Shown: positions 53,030 to 62,547, counted from the stretch's first letter. The stretch: DNA of 64,000 nucleotides from Muribaculaceae bacterium (GCA_017940245.1 JAGAYZ010000021.1:1-64000), one strand, 5' to 3'. Numbers and translations: made by a program. Notes: a model not told the origin generated them from the letters alone.

Positions 53030-53068
53030 GACATAAAAAGGCCCGCTTCCGGCGGGTCTTTTTATGTC
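53030..53068. terminator. Bidirectional terminator
   Basis: A 17-bp stem with one wobble (GACATAAAAAGGCCCGC arm and GCGGGTCTTTTTATGTC arm), 5-base loop, with A/T tracts on both sides. It separates the secreted protein gene (+) from the symporter gene (-). Confidence 0.92.
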
Positions 53069-53091
53069 ATTTTATGTCATCAAATGAAACT

Positions 53092-54441
53092 TTACTCTTC
53101 TTTCATCGTTTCGTCGAGCCGGTTTTCCCACAAATAATAACGACTTTCCTTGACAAGAACTCCACTCAACAGAATCAAGGATAACAAGTTCGGAATGGCC
53201 ATCAAGGCATTCATGCAATCGGCAACATTCCACACCACAACGAGATTGATCACACTGCCGGCAAACACGATCAAAATGTAGAGCACACGATAGGCATGAG
53301 TCCATCGCTTTCCCTTTAGATATTCCACAGCCATTTCGCCATAATAGCACCATCCCAGTATCGTTGTAAATGCAAACACACTCAGCGCCACCATCAAAAA
53401 CGGTGTACCCACATAAGGAATCTTGCTGAAGGCCATCTTAGTGAGCACGGCACCATCAGTGAAAGAAATGTCGGGATGAGCCAAGACACTACTCACCAGC
53501 ACCACTCCGGTGATGGCACATATCACCACAGTGTCCCAGAACGTTCCTGTCGATGACACCAGCGCCTGACGCACCGGATTGCGCGTCTTGGCCGCAGCAG
53601 CCACTATGGGTGCGGAGCCCAAGCCCGACTCATTGCTGAACAAGCCGCGGGCAATACCATATCTAGCAGCAAGAATCACAGCCCCTCCCACAAAACCGCC
53701 TCCGGCAGCGCTGGGATTGAACGCCGACTCGAAAATAAGTGTCACGGCTGGCCACAGAAACTGTCCGTTAAGAACCATGATATAAATACACCCCAACACA
53801 TAGAACAGAGCCATAAACGGGACCAATGCTCCACAAACACGGGCGATTGATTTCACACCACCAATCACCACCGCTGCCACGAGAAAAGCCACCACGATAC
53901 CGACAATATAGGTGGGAATGTGATAGGAATCATAGCACACGGTGCTGATGGCGTTGGCCTGGACAGAGGCACCAATACCCAGCGATGCACACATAGTGAA
54001 AACGGCAAACAACACAGCAAGCCACTTGAGTTTAAGCCCATGCTCAAGTGCATACATGGGGCCGCCCAACATGGAACCATCGGGCTGCTTTACGCGATAC
54101 TTAATGGCAAGCAACCCCTCGGCATACTTGGTGGATATGCCGAACACACCCGTAAGCCAGCACCAGAACACAGCACCGGGGCCACCCAGTGCCACTGCAG
54201 TGGCTACACCCACAATGTTACCGGTGCCTATCGTCGCAGCCAGAGCCGTAGCCAGAGCACCAAACTGCGACACATCGCCATCCGAACCTTTATCGGCCGT
54301 TACCGATAGTTTTATAGCCTTAAATAAATAGCGCTGCGGAAATCGCAATATCACAGTCAAGTATACATGTGTGCCTATCAGCATAATAATCATGGGCCAT
54401 CCCCACAAATATGAGCTGAGAGTTTCAACAAATTCCATCAT
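53092..54441 (-). CDS. Alanine:cation symporter (AGCS family)
   Basis: A 449-residue inner-membrane transporter with about ten transmembrane helices that takes up alanine or glycine with Na+ or H+. Family motifs seen: AATIGTGNIVGVATAVALGGPGAVFW near residues 70-95 (read in parts), the FSNESGLGSAPIVAAAAKT segment near 265-285, and TTILGWCYYGE near 355. It stands alone between converging and unidirectional neighbours; no regulator is evident. Confidence 0.95.
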   Translation of the reverse strand: MMEFVETLSSYLWGWPMIIMLIGTHVYLTVILRFPQRYLFKAIKLSVTADKGSDGDVSQFGALATALAATIGTGNIVGVATAVALGGPGAVFWCWLTGVFGISTKYAEGLLAIKYRVKQPDGSMLGGPMYALEHGLKLKWLAVLFAVFTMCASLGIGASVQANAISTVCYDSYHIPTYIVGIVVAFLVAAVVIGGVKSIARVCGALVPFMALFYVLGCIYIMVLNGQFLWPAVTLIFESAFNPSAAGGGFVGGAVILAARYGIARGLFSNESGLGSAPIVAAAAKTRNPVRQALVSSTGTFWDTVVICAITGVVLVSSVLAHPDISFTDGAVLTKMAFSKIPYVGTPFLMVALSVFAFTTILGWCYYGEMAVEYLKGKRWTHAYRVLYILIVFAGSVINLVVVWNVADCMNALMAIPNLLSLILLSGVLVKESRYYLWENRLDETMKEE

Positions 54442-54468
54442 GGCCGATTTTTTAATGGATATTAATGA

Positions 54469-56421
54469 TTAATCAATCTCGCTGGTATATTCCATGTCTC
54501 TGGTGTATTTACCTTGTAGTATAGCCACCAGTTGATCGCATACGTTTACCGTTCGGGCGATGTCGCGCCGCAGATTGTGCTGATGCCGCTGCCCCACCAG
54601 ATAAATGGGCAGACCGACAGGAAAGAAAATAGCGAGTGCTAGTCCTAATTTGGGATAATTAGTGATATGATAAGTGAGCAATTGACGGATGACCGGGAAA
54701 TCCATCGCTTTGCCCAGCACCATCTGGTCACGAGAATTTGAAAGATATTCAACCAAGTCTTCAACCTCTCGGGTCAGCAAACGCAAGGTGTCTTTGTCAT
54801 AGCCCTTCTGGAAATAATCCACATATCCTTGGCGTCCATGATAACGTTGAAGAAATGACTCACACGACTGCTTCAGGGCCTTGCTCATTTCTACAGCTTG
54901 CGATTCGTCCATCTCATTGATGATTACTTCTTTCATTTCAAGTTTGCGCGTTTGGTGCAAACCTGTGATGCGGCGCAAAGCGTTCATCCAGGCATCGGGG
55001 TTAAACACGGCCGAATCGTTTACGGCCTTCTTGGTCAAGAACACACCTAGCGGCAAAAGTACTGCCGAGCTCAGCCAGATGCCTTCCCACACGAGCCAGC
55101 GGCCATCACGGGCCAGCTTGTAGCCCATGTTGTCGATCATATAATAGAAAATGAACAGTATCACCGAAATCACTACTGGCATACCCAATCCACCCTTTCG
55201 GATGATGGCACCCAAGGGCGCTCCGATGAAAAAGAAAATCAAACATGCCAACGAAAGTGTGAATTTCTTGTGCATCTCTATGCCATGTCGCCTGATGGTG
55301 TAAAGGTCGTCATTGAGCGTGAGCCCGCGGAATGCATTATCTTGCTGCACACTGGTTGCCTGCTGGATGGCATGGTCTATAACCGCCGAACGCGACGTGG
55401 GCGTGAGCGATTTCATAATCGAATCAAAGTCTACCGGGTGCTTCATTGCCACCGGGCGCACCATCTCTTGAACCGGACGTCCGCCATCTCTCGATGTCAT
55501 GCGGCGGGTTGGCACTCCCACCACGGGCAGCGAATGTAGCTCTTGAGATATGACACGGCCTGTGCTATCCACTTTTACCTGCACCGAGTCGATTGTGCGC
55601 CTTAACTCGGCAATGTTCTTGCCCACATACTGCTGGCGCATCGACTCGTCGTCCATCCGAGTAAAGTTATCGTCATATTTAATGAGTATCTCTTTGTCGT
55701 GAAATGATTCGCGCCGGTATAAGTCCTGACCCATCCTTGATGATGCTCCGCTATGCATTTCTTCATACCAGTTGCCTTGATACAGGTCGAGCACCAGGTG
55801 CTGTTTGTCGGGAGTCAAGCTCAGTCGTCCCGAGTCGGCCGATACAATGCGCGGACTGCTTGTTCCCGTCGACACGTCGTAGATGAGCAGGTTGTAGAGC
55901 ATATCATTGTCTTTACCTTTGCGCTTCACAAATAGGTTGTAACCTGGAATCTGTGTATAGACTGCGCCCTCTGGAATATCGAGCGTGGGCGACTTTTGAC
56001 GCATGGAAAAGAGCAGCGTCCACATCTTCACTTGCGACTTGGGCAACACATTATTTTGGAAAAAGAACGCACCCACTGCCACACCCGAGAGCAGCACAAT
56101 GAGCGGTACCATCACTTTTACCAGTGATATGCCACTTGATTTCATGGCCGTGAGCTCAACATGCTCGCCCAGGTTGCCAAACGTCATTAGTGATGCCAGC
56201 AGGATGGCCAGAGGCAAAGCCAGTGGCACCATTGTCAGGGCAGCATAGAAAAACAATTCTGCCACCACATCTATACTCAAGCCCTTTCCCACCAGTTCAT
56301 CAATGTACCTCCACAGGAATTGCATCATCACGATGAACAAGCATATCATGAATGTCATCATGAAGAGTGGCAGAAAAGTCTTCAGCATGAAAATATATAG
56401 TTTCTTGATGCGAAAACTCAT
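54469..56421 (-). CDS. LptF/LptG family LPS export permease
   Basis: A 650-residue YjgP/YjgQ-family membrane protein, part of the LptBFG transporter that extracts LPS from the inner membrane. Transmembrane helices lie near 12-33, 50-75 and 95-125, then a large periplasmic jellyroll region (about 130-375), then helices near 385-475. It is longer than E. coli LptF/G (about 360) because of a C-terminal cytosolic extension (about 480-650) with a late helical pair, a pattern seen in Bacteroidetes. A TAATTTTG -7 box is at 56444-56451. The partner permease and LptB are not in the window. Confidence 0.88.
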   Translation of the reverse strand: MSFRIKKLYIFMLKTFLPLFMMTFMICLFIVMMQFLWRYIDELVGKGLSIDVVAELFFYAALTMVPLALPLAILLASLMTFGNLGEHVELTAMKSSGISLVKVMVPLIVLLSGVAVGAFFFQNNVLPKSQVKMWTLLFSMRQKSPTLDIPEGAVYTQIPGYNLFVKRKGKDNDMLYNLLIYDVSTGTSSPRIVSADSGRLSLTPDKQHLVLDLYQGNWYEEMHSGASSRMGQDLYRRESFHDKEILIKYDDNFTRMDDESMRQQYVGKNIAELRRTIDSVQVKVDSTGRVISQELHSLPVVGVPTRRMTSRDGGRPVQEMVRPVAMKHPVDFDSIMKSLTPTSRSAVIDHAIQQATSVQQDNAFRGLTLNDDLYTIRRHGIEMHKKFTLSLACLIFFFIGAPLGAIIRKGGLGMPVVISVILFIFYYMIDNMGYKLARDGRWLVWEGIWLSSAVLLPLGVFLTKKAVNDSAVFNPDAWMNALRRITGLHQTRKLEMKEVIINEMDESQAVEMSKALKQSCESFLQRYHGRQGYVDYFQKGYDKDTLRLLTREVEDLVEYLSNSRDQMVLGKAMDFPVIRQLLTYHITNYPKLGLALAIFFPVGLPIYLVGQRHQHNLRRDIARTVNVCDQLVAILQGKYTRDMEYTSEID

Positions 56422-56529
56422 TTCATATAAACCATTTATCCTGCAAAATTAGTCGAAATTATTCATTCACACATTATGCGGCTTGGAATTTTTAGCATTA
56501 CCACGAGGCAAAACATGAATTTTGACAAG

Positions 56530-58374
56530 TCACGCCAGCGAAATATGCATCTGGCAGGCGGCACAGTCGCAGTCGACCTGCAGTAGCGTGGAACCAGATC
56601 GCAAATACAGATGAGCAGGCATAGCGATTGCCTTTTTGTCACGCCGGCATGCTCCCAATTCGCGACGGATACAATAACGAGTGACCATCACTTCCCTACC
56701 TTTTAGCGGGGTTTCGGACGGCATCACTTCCAGAGCGGGTTCGATGGCTGTCACGCCGTGTTCGCGATATAGTTTTTCGGCCAAATGGTTAGCCACATTG
56801 TCGGCACTAACTAATTTGGCAGCAAAGCAAGGTGCATCTTTCTGTTCGGGACGACGGCGGTCGGTCGCATACGACACCTGTTGAGCCCGGTCGAGCCATT
56901 TGATGGCCTCTCGCCGCAACTGAGCCAACAATGATGCCGGAATAAAACGGTCGCCCACCACACGGGCCTCACGCAGCGTGTAGATGGTGTCGCCCAACTT
57001 GCCCAATTCAGTACGCTGCCGCCCTTCTTGTGAAGTGCGGGCCAATTCCAGCGCCGTAGCATTAACGGCATGAGTCACACGATTTCCACGCTCATCGGCT
57101 AGCGACAGCCGCAACTGATCGCCCACGATGTCCAATGTCGCATCTAGAGCAATACGGCGCTGGGCCGATGGGCGAGAAAGGACATCATTCATCATTTTGT
57201 CGAAAGTTCGGTATATCTTAGTACCACGCGCAATTGACACCGGCTGGTTCAGCACCACGTCACGACCATGGACCTCATTGACACGCATACCCGTAAACGC
57301 TCCACTCGCACCGATAAAACTCAGTCCATCGCCATTAGCGACAACTCGATCGCTTTCAATGCGCAACACTCGCCCATTAACGCTCTGAACTTTTCCCAGA
57401 TACTCTCCTTGCGATTTTGGCGTATCGATTGATGCCATTTTTAGTGTTGTAGGAGCCGGATGGCCTTCAATGAAATATGAGGTAAACGAACGATTGAAAC
57501 TGCGTTCCAGACATGGCTCAAACGTATAAGTGGATTGTCCTACTGACGCACGTGAATAACGGTCGGGGTGAGAATCTATAATCGCATCGATGGCACGACG
57601 ATAATAGGCCACAACATTTTTCACATATCCCACATCCTTGAGACGTCCTTCAATTTTGAACGACGACACACCAGCATCGAGCATCTGCTCTAGGTGCCCA
57701 CTCTGATTCATGTCGCGTAACGAGAGCAAATGCTTCCCTGATATCAATTTGCGACCCCGCTCGTCTTCCAGGTCAAATGGCAAGCGGCACACTTGCGCAC
57801 ACTCACCGCGATTTGCGCTTCGCCCCATGATGGCTTGGCTGGCCTGGCATCGGCCACTATAACACACACACAGGGCTCCATGCACAAAGGCTTCCAGGGG
57901 TACTTTCACCGCTTGGCGAATTGCTGCAATCTCGCTAAGAGAAAGTTCACGAGCCATGACTAGTTGTGAAAAACCCAGAGCTTCCAAAAAACGGGCCTTC
58001 TCGGGAGTACGCAGGTCGCATTGTGTGCTGGCATGTAGCGCAATGGGTGGCAAATCAAGACGAAGTAGAGCCATGTCTTGAACAATGAGCGCATCCACTC
58101 CGGCACGACACAAGTCATGCACCAACCGCTCCACTTGACGCAATTCATGATCATAGACAATGGTATTGACTGTAGCATAAACTCGAGCATCGAACTGGTG
58201 CGCATAATCGCACACCCGCCTTATGTCACTCACATCGTTACCCGCCTGAGCACGCGCGCCAAATTGGTTGGCCCCCATATACACCGCATCGGCGCCATGA
58301 CGGATTGCCTCGATGGCTACATCGGCATCGCGTGCCGGTGCTAGGAGTTCTATTTTTCTACCTGCTGATTTCAT
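56530..58374 (-). CDS. U32 family peptidase / RlhA-like
   Basis: A 614-residue U32-family protein. The family signature EAFVHGALCVCYSGRC with the following SQAIMGRSANRGECAQ-C is at about 165-195, supplying the cluster-binding cysteines. The N-terminal barrel begins ELLAPARDADVAIEAIRHGADAVYMGA. The C-terminal half holds a further domain ending CRRDKKAIAMP and CDCAACQMHI. E. coli homologue RlhA hydroxylates 23S rRNA C2501; others assist ubiquinone hydroxylation. The frame is open to 58422, but a -7 box (58380-58387) lies within that part, so I start at 58374 (MKSAGRKIE). Confidence 0.88.
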   Translation of the reverse strand: MKSAGRKIELLAPARDADVAIEAIRHGADAVYMGANQFGARAQAGNDVSDIRRVCDYAHQFDARVYATVNTIVYDHELRQVERLVHDLCRAGVDALIVQDMALLRLDLPPIALHASTQCDLRTPEKARFLEALGFSQLVMARELSLSEIAAIRQAVKVPLEAFVHGALCVCYSGRCQASQAIMGRSANRGECAQVCRLPFDLEDERGRKLISGKHLLSLRDMNQSGHLEQMLDAGVSSFKIEGRLKDVGYVKNVVAYYRRAIDAIIDSHPDRYSRASVGQSTYTFEPCLERSFNRSFTSYFIEGHPAPTTLKMASIDTPKSQGEYLGKVQSVNGRVLRIESDRVVANGDGLSFIGASGAFTGMRVNEVHGRDVVLNQPVSIARGTKIYRTFDKMMNDVLSRPSAQRRIALDATLDIVGDQLRLSLADERGNRVTHAVNATALELARTSQEGRQRTELGKLGDTIYTLREARVVGDRFIPASLLAQLRREAIKWLDRAQQVSYATDRRRPEQKDAPCFAAKLVSADNVANHLAEKLYREHGVTAIEPALEVMPSETPLKGREVMVTRYCIRRELGACRRDKKAIAMPAHLYLRSGSTLLQVDCDCAACQMHISLA

Positions 58375-58379
58375 TGTCA

Positions 58380-58387
58380 CAAAATTA
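58380..58387 (-). promoter_or_regulatory. -7 box before U32 gene
   Basis: Minus strand TAATTTTG, only 5 bases before the ATG at 58374; no clear -33 element. It predicts an almost leaderless message. Confidence 0.5.
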
Positions 58388-58460
58388 CAGCGAAATTGAT
58401 GTTCACACACGCAAAATTGCATTAAAAGATGTTATGCGGAACTTTTTAAGCACTTAACGC

Positions 58461-58491
58461 ATTGTGTTATAGAAAAAAGTTTGTAATTTTG
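58461..58491 (+). promoter_or_regulatory. Promoter of bamD-rpoZ
   Basis: ATTG (58461-58464), 19 bases, TAATTTTG (58484-58491). The leader to the bamD ATG is about 30 bases. Confidence 0.72.
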
Positions 58492-58524
58492 CAGGCTGAA
58501 ATCGAATATACTTTCTAGCGAACG

Positions 58525-59328
58525 ATGAAGAAATATCTCACATTGCTGGCACTTATTGTCGTACTCACCTCTTGCGGAGAGTACAATAAAGTGCTGAAAA
58601 GTACCGACTATAACTACAAATTTGAATTTGCCAAGCAAGCTTTCGAACAAAAACGCTATAATCAAGCCGCCACACTGCTCGAAAGCGTCATCCCTGTGTT
58701 CCGCGGCACCGACAAGGGTGAGGAATCGCTCTATCTGTTAGGCATGAGCCACTACGAGAACAAGGACTACTTGACTGCTGGCACTTATTTTAAAAGTTAT
58801 ATACAGCATTATCCGCGCGGCCAATATGCTGAGTCGGCACGCTTTTATGCCGGATATGGCTACTATCTGGATTCCCCAGAGCCACAGCTCGACCAGTCCG
58901 AGACATTAAAGGCCATAGAAGAACTGCAAGCCTTCCTCGACTACTTCCCCACCAGCGACAAGGTGGCCATCGCCCAAAGCGCCATCTTCGAGCTACAAGA
59001 CAAACTGGTACTCAAGGAACTGGAAAATGCTCAGCTTTATTACAACTTGGGCAACTATATGGGCAACAACTATGAGAGTGCGGTGATCACGGCCAAAAAC
59101 GCCATCAAAGATTACCCCTACAGCAAATATAAAGAGCAACTGGAAATGCTTGTGCTTAAGGCCCGCTACCGCGAAGCGAGCGAAAGCGTCGAAGAAAAGA
59201 AGGAAGAGCGATTCCGCACCGTGATCGACGAGTATTACGCCTTCATCAACGACTACCCCGACAGCTCCTTCCGCAAAGAAGCGGATGGCATCTTCAAAGT
59301 TGCCAACAAATTTATTAACGGAAAATAA
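58525..59328 (+). CDS. bamD: Outer-membrane assembly lipoprotein BamD
   Basis: A 267-residue lipoprotein with the lipobox LTSC at residues 14-17 of the signal peptide and five TPR-like helical repeats (KFEFAKQAFEQKRYNQAATLLESV, ESLYLLGMSHYENKDYLTAGTYF read in parts). BamD docks on BamA in the outer-membrane protein insertion machine. Length is typical of the Bacteroidetes form (about 265-280). It shares a promoter with rpoZ, which follows after 19 bases. Confidence 0.95.
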   Translation: MKKYLTLLALIVVLTSCGEYNKVLKSTDYNYKFEFAKQAFEQKRYNQAATLLESVIPVFRGTDKGEESLYLLGMSHYENKDYLTAGTYFKSYIQHYPRGQYAESARFYAGYGYYLDSPEPQLDQSETLKAIEELQAFLDYFPTSDKVAIAQSAIFELQDKLVLKELENAQLYYNLGNYMGNNYESAVITAKNAIKDYPYSKYKEQLEMLVLKARYREASESVEEKKEERFRTVIDEYYAFINDYPDSSFRKEADGIFKVANKFINGK

Positions 59329-59347
59329 TTAATCACTTTCATATACA

Positions 59348-59680
59348 ATGGATTACAAAAAAACTAACGCACCACAGACCACCACCGTTCACGACTTGGT
59401 AGAAATGGCTGAGCCTACGGGCAACATCTACGAAACAGTGTGCATAATCGGCAAACGAGCCAACCAGATTTCGGCCGAAATGAAATCGGACCTAGAAAAG
59501 AAACTGCAAGAGTTCGCCACCATGACCGACAACCTGGAAGAGATTTCTGAGAACCGCGAGCAGATTGAAATTTCTCGCTTCTACGAGAAACTGCCCAAGC
59601 CCACCCTGATTGCCACACAGGAATATCTCGACAACAAGCTTGCCTACCGCAACATCAGTAAAGAGCGCGAAGAACTTTAG
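59348..59680 (+). CDS. rpoZ: RNA polymerase omega subunit, Bacteroidetes type
   Basis: A 110-residue RpoZ/Rpb6-like protein that stabilises the beta' subunit. The core ETVCIIGKRANQISAEMK (about 29-46) matches the omega motif in which a conserved IGKRA segment contacts beta'. The C-terminal helix ends with LPKPTLIATQEYLDNKLAYR. The gene lies 19 bases after bamD and is followed by a good terminator; bamD-rpoZ linkage is common in the phylum. Confidence 0.9.
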   Translation: MDYKKTNAPQTTTVHDLVEMAEPTGNIYETVCIIGKRANQISAEMKSDLEKKLQEFATMTDNLEEISENREQIEISRFYEKLPKPTLIATQEYLDNKLAYRNISKEREEL

Positions 59681-59709
59681 TTCTATAGACACCGAACAAA
59701 CAACAAACG

Positions 59710-59740
59710 AGAGCCCCCCAACAGAGCGGGCTCTTTTTTT
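59710..59740 (+). terminator. Terminator of bamD-rpoZ
   Basis: AGAGCCC and GGGCTCT form a 7-bp stem with an 11-base loop and run into seven T. Confidence 0.92.
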
Positions 59741-59961
59741 GTTTCCTTGTTATTACCGTATATTGGGCCTCTGTCGCAAAAATGTGCATGGTGGGGGTGA
59801 TATCGTCAAATGGGTGATATCCGACCGCTGGCTTAAACTCAGCGATATGGAGACCCGCTGGAAACAAGTCGGGAGACATCTTTCTACTGACCTAGCGGTT
59901 TGCAAAAAAGAATACACTGATTATCAAGGTTAACTTAACAATCAGCGTATTCTAAAAGTTG
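59741..59961. other. Gap without recognisable gene
   Basis: About 220 bases between the rpoZ terminator and tRNA-Gly. A plus-strand frame is open to 59933 but starts inside rpoZ in another frame and has no resemblance to any family I know. GC content is moderate, so it may be a worn gene remnant. I see no promoter or repeat. Confidence 0.4.
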
Positions 59962-60034
59962 AGCGGTAGACGGGACTCGAACCCGCGGCCCTCAGCTTGG
60001 GAAGCTGATGCTCTACCAACTGAGCTACTACCGC
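59962..60034 (-). tRNA. tRNA-Gly (anticodon TCC)
   Basis: A 73-base tRNA on the minus strand. The 7-bp acceptor stem is GCGGTAG/CTACCGC with discriminator U, the D arm reads AGCTCAGTTGGTAGAGC, the anticodon arm TCAGC-TTCCCAA-GCTGA gives anticodon TCC (reads GGA/GGG), and the T arm reads CGGGTTCGAGTCCCG. CCA is not encoded. Confidence 0.98.
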
Positions 60035-60056
60035 AATATTATGTTTTGCTGCCTTC

Positions 60057-60407
60057 TTAGCGCATGGCCGTCGACTCACCGAGGGCTGAGCCTATGTAGG
60101 TCACACTGTCGCCATATTCGGTGGTCACATATTTAACTGTAATTGTGTCACCTATTTCCCAGGAGAAATCGGCCAATTCGGACGCCAACTCAAAGTCGAG
60201 AGTATCATTTCCCGAAGCCATATAAATATTACGGCGGCTACCATCAAACACGATTCCAGTCACTGTTATTTCACCTGACTTCAATGCGGTAGAGTCAACT
60301 TCCTGAACAGTGCTGTCGGAAGATTGATTTGATGCCCCCGACCACCCTTCGCATGATGCCAGTGAAAGCATCGCAAGCGACATGAAGGTGTAGATTAAAC
60401 GTCTCAT
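60057..60407 (-). CDS. Small lipoprotein of unknown function
   Basis: A 116-residue protein with a lipoprotein signal (MRRLIYTFMSLAMLSLASC, cysteine 19) followed by a Ser/Asp-rich linker and a beta-rich domain of about 75 residues (ITVTGIVFDGSRRNIYMAS, WEIGDTITVKYVTTEYGDSV) that looks like a small OB- or SH3-type barrel. I do not recognise the family. It has its own full promoter about 30 bases upstream and lies directly behind tRNA-Gly on the same strand. Confidence 0.78.
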   Translation of the reverse strand: MRRLIYTFMSLAMLSLASCEGWSGASNQSSDSTVQEVDSTALKSGEITVTGIVFDGSRRNIYMASGNDTLDFELASELADFSWEIGDTITVKYVTTEYGDSVTYIGSALGESTAMR

Positions 60408-60432
60408 AATCGTTGGATTTGAAAATGCAGTG

Positions 60433-60464
60433 CAAAATTACACACTTTTATCCAATCTAACAAA
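60433..60464 (-). promoter_or_regulatory. Promoter of small lipoprotein gene
   Basis: Minus strand: TTTG (60461-60464), 20 bases, TAATTTTG (60433-60440): full consensus. It may also drive the downstream tRNA-Gly. Confidence 0.83.
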
Positions 60465-60537
60465 TTATCATCTCAATTTTTAGTTACTGCCAAGAATTGC
60501 GGCCGAGAAGAAGCAGAACTTCCTATTAGTCTAGCAC

Positions 60538-60579
60538 AAAAAAACAGGACCGGCTATGGCTTTGCGCCAGGCCGGCCCT
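60538..60579 (-). terminator. Terminator of rng
   Basis: AGGGCCGGC and GCCGGTCCT (minus strand) form a 9-bp stem with one wobble around a 16-base structured loop, then a run of T, directly after the rng stop. Confidence 0.85.
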
Positions 60580-60591
60580 GATGACGTAGGA

Positions 60592-62235
60592 TTAACTGTT
60601 ATCCTCGTTTTTGTCAGCGTTGCGGTTTCTTGAGCGTTGTTCTTTTTTACTCGTGGAACTGCTGCTGGTGTCTTTTTCTTCTTTCAGGTCTATCTCGTTG
60701 TGCTCATGGTCAAAGACACGATACTCAAGATAGTTGAGCGACTGGTCGGCCTTGATCTTAAATTTGCGACCGAACTCGCGTCGCCACTTCCAGTAATCAC
60801 TGATGAGGCCTTTTTTAAGATACGCCTCAACAAAAGGATGGACATACATAATAAAGTTGACCACTTTAAGTGAGTTGACAAGGTAGTCAATCTTGTCTTT
60901 CAACTTTTCGGTAAAAAGTAGAGAAGGCTGCACCACACCCTTTCCTCCACATGAAGGGCATGTTTCTTCTGTCACGATATCCAGAGCCGGCCGCACACGT
61001 TGCCGTGTGATTTGCATCAAGCCAAACTTACTCAGGGGCAAGATGTTGTGCCGCGCCCGATCTTTAGCCATGAGTTCTTTCATGTGCTGATAAAGCTGCT
61101 GGCGATGCTCGGCCTTAGCCATGTCGATAAAGTCAATTACTATAATGCCGCCCATATCGCGCAGTCTGAACTGACGCGCTATTTCTTCGGCAGCAAGCAG
61201 ATTGACGTTCAAGGCGTTGCTCTCTTGGTCGGTCGAAGCCTTTGAACGGTTGCCAGAGTTGACATCAATCACATGCAGTGCTTCTGTACTTTCTATGATT
61301 ATGTATGCGCCCGATCGGAATGATACTGTCTTTCCAAATGAGGACTTGATTTGACGAGTGATGTTGAACTTGTCGAAGATGGGTGCCTCTTCGGTATAGA
61401 GTTTTACAATTTCACTGCGGTCGGGGGCGATTAGGCTCACATAGCTATGTATCTGCTCATAAACGGTGGCATCGTTAACCGTAATACTTTCAAATTCAGG
61501 ATTGAAGATGTCGCGTATCTCGCCCACGGCGCGGCTCTCTTCTTCATAGAGCAGCGAAGGCGGATCACTATATTGCAACTTGGCAATGGCATCTTCCCAA
61601 CTTTTGAGCAGCACTTTGAGTTCTGTGTTCAGTTCGGCGGCACGCTTATTTTCGGCCGAAGTGCGGATAATGATTCCGAAATTCTTTGGCTTGATACTCT
61701 CAATGAGACTACGCAGGCGTTTTTTCTCGGCGTGGTCTTTAATCTTTTGGGATATCGAAATCTTGTCGTTGAACGGAGTAAGCACTAGAAAGCGCCCCGT
61801 GAAACTGATTTCGGTGGTCAGACGCGGCCCTTTGGTTGAAATAGGCTCTTTGGCGACCTGCACGATGAGTTCTTGTCCCTGTGTAAGCACGTCGGCAACC
61901 GCCCCGTGCTTGCTAATGTCGGGCTGAAGTTTAAGTTTAGAAATACTCACCGGTTTTTTACCCCGATTCTCGCGTACCATCTTGATGAACTGAGCATAGG
62001 AGTTGAACTGTGAACCTAAATCAAGGTAATGAAGAAAAGCGTCTTTGCTGTAGCCCACATTCACAAATGCGGCATTCAGTCCGGGCATCAGTTTCTTCAC
62101 CTTGGCAAGGTAGAGGTTACCCACGGCATAGGAAGCATCACGCGATTCCCGTTGCAGCGACACCAGACGTCCGTCTTCGGTCAAGGCGGTGTTGATGGTG
62201 GTGGGTGTTACGTCAACTACTAAATCACTTCTCAT
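60592..62235 (-). CDS. rng: Ribonuclease G/E family endoribonuclease
   Basis: A 547-residue single-strand-specific endoribonuclease for rRNA maturation and mRNA decay. The N-terminal S1 domain (about 35-125; GNLYLAKVKKLMPGLNAAFVN) is followed by the RNase H-like and DNase I-like catalytic region with HVIDVNSGNRS (first magnesium aspartate) and GGIIVIDFIDM (second), and the zinc-link CPSCGGKG near residue 425. The length is that of RNase G plus a short basic Ser/Lys tail; there is no long RNase E scaffold region. The 30-residue ribosomal protein gene and HU lie upstream on the same strand. Confidence 0.95.
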   Translation of the reverse strand: MRSDLVVDVTPTTINTALTEDGRLVSLQRESRDASYAVGNLYLAKVKKLMPGLNAAFVNVGYSKDAFLHYLDLGSQFNSYAQFIKMVRENRGKKPVSISKLKLQPDISKHGAVADVLTQGQELIVQVAKEPISTKGPRLTTEISFTGRFLVLTPFNDKISISQKIKDHAEKKRLRSLIESIKPKNFGIIIRTSAENKRAAELNTELKVLLKSWEDAIAKLQYSDPPSLLYEEESRAVGEIRDIFNPEFESITVNDATVYEQIHSYVSLIAPDRSEIVKLYTEEAPIFDKFNITRQIKSSFGKTVSFRSGAYIIIESTEALHVIDVNSGNRSKASTDQESNALNVNLLAAEEIARQFRLRDMGGIIVIDFIDMAKAEHRQQLYQHMKELMAKDRARHNILPLSKFGLMQITRQRVRPALDIVTEETCPSCGGKGVVQPSLLFTEKLKDKIDYLVNSLKVVNFIMYVHPFVEAYLKKGLISDYWKWRREFGRKFKIKADQSLNYLEYRVFDHEHNEIDLKEEKDTSSSSTSKKEQRSRNRNADKNEDNS

Positions 62236-62411
62236 CGCAGAAGATTCATTTACATAATCATCTAGGAGCCATTGTGACTTGCTTAGGCAAGTTCACGGCT
62301 TGGGAACAAAACACAGAGAACAAACTCATGCATGCAATGGTCGAGATAAGACGACTTGCGTCCGATGGGTTTGTTCTCAGTATGTGTGACATAATTAGTG
62401 AAAGAATCTAA

Positions 62412-62504
62412 TTACTTCTTGTTTTTGTGACGATTCTTTCTAAGTCTTTTCTTGCGCTTGTGCGTTGCCATCTTGTGGCCTTTACGTTTTTTTCCGCTTG
62501 GCAT
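62412..62504 (-). CDS. AURKAIP1/COX24-type small ribosomal protein
   Basis: A 30-residue, extremely basic protein: MPSGKKRKGHKM followed by ATHKRKKRLRKNRHKNKK. It is shorter than usual gene-finding limits. The sequence matches the short conserved Bacteroidetes proteins labelled AURKAIP1/COX24-domain, which relate to mitochondrial ribosomal protein mS38, so it probably sits on the small ribosomal subunit. It lies 43 bases after HU and upstream of rng. Confidence 0.85.
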   Translation of the reverse strand: MPSGKKRKGHKMATHKRKKRLRKNRHKNKK

Positions 62505-62547
62505 ATTACTTAGTTATTAAAAGTTTATAATTCAGTTCTCTCTTTTA

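Noticed and set aside
59610..59933. 107-codon plus-strand ORF running from rpoZ into the gap before tRNA-Gly
   Set aside because: It starts inside rpoZ in another frame, crosses the rpoZ terminator, and resembles no family; probably chance.
62205..62411. 68-codon plus-strand ORF between rng and the small ribosomal gene
   Set aside because: No homology, no promoter, and it overlaps the rng start on the other strand.
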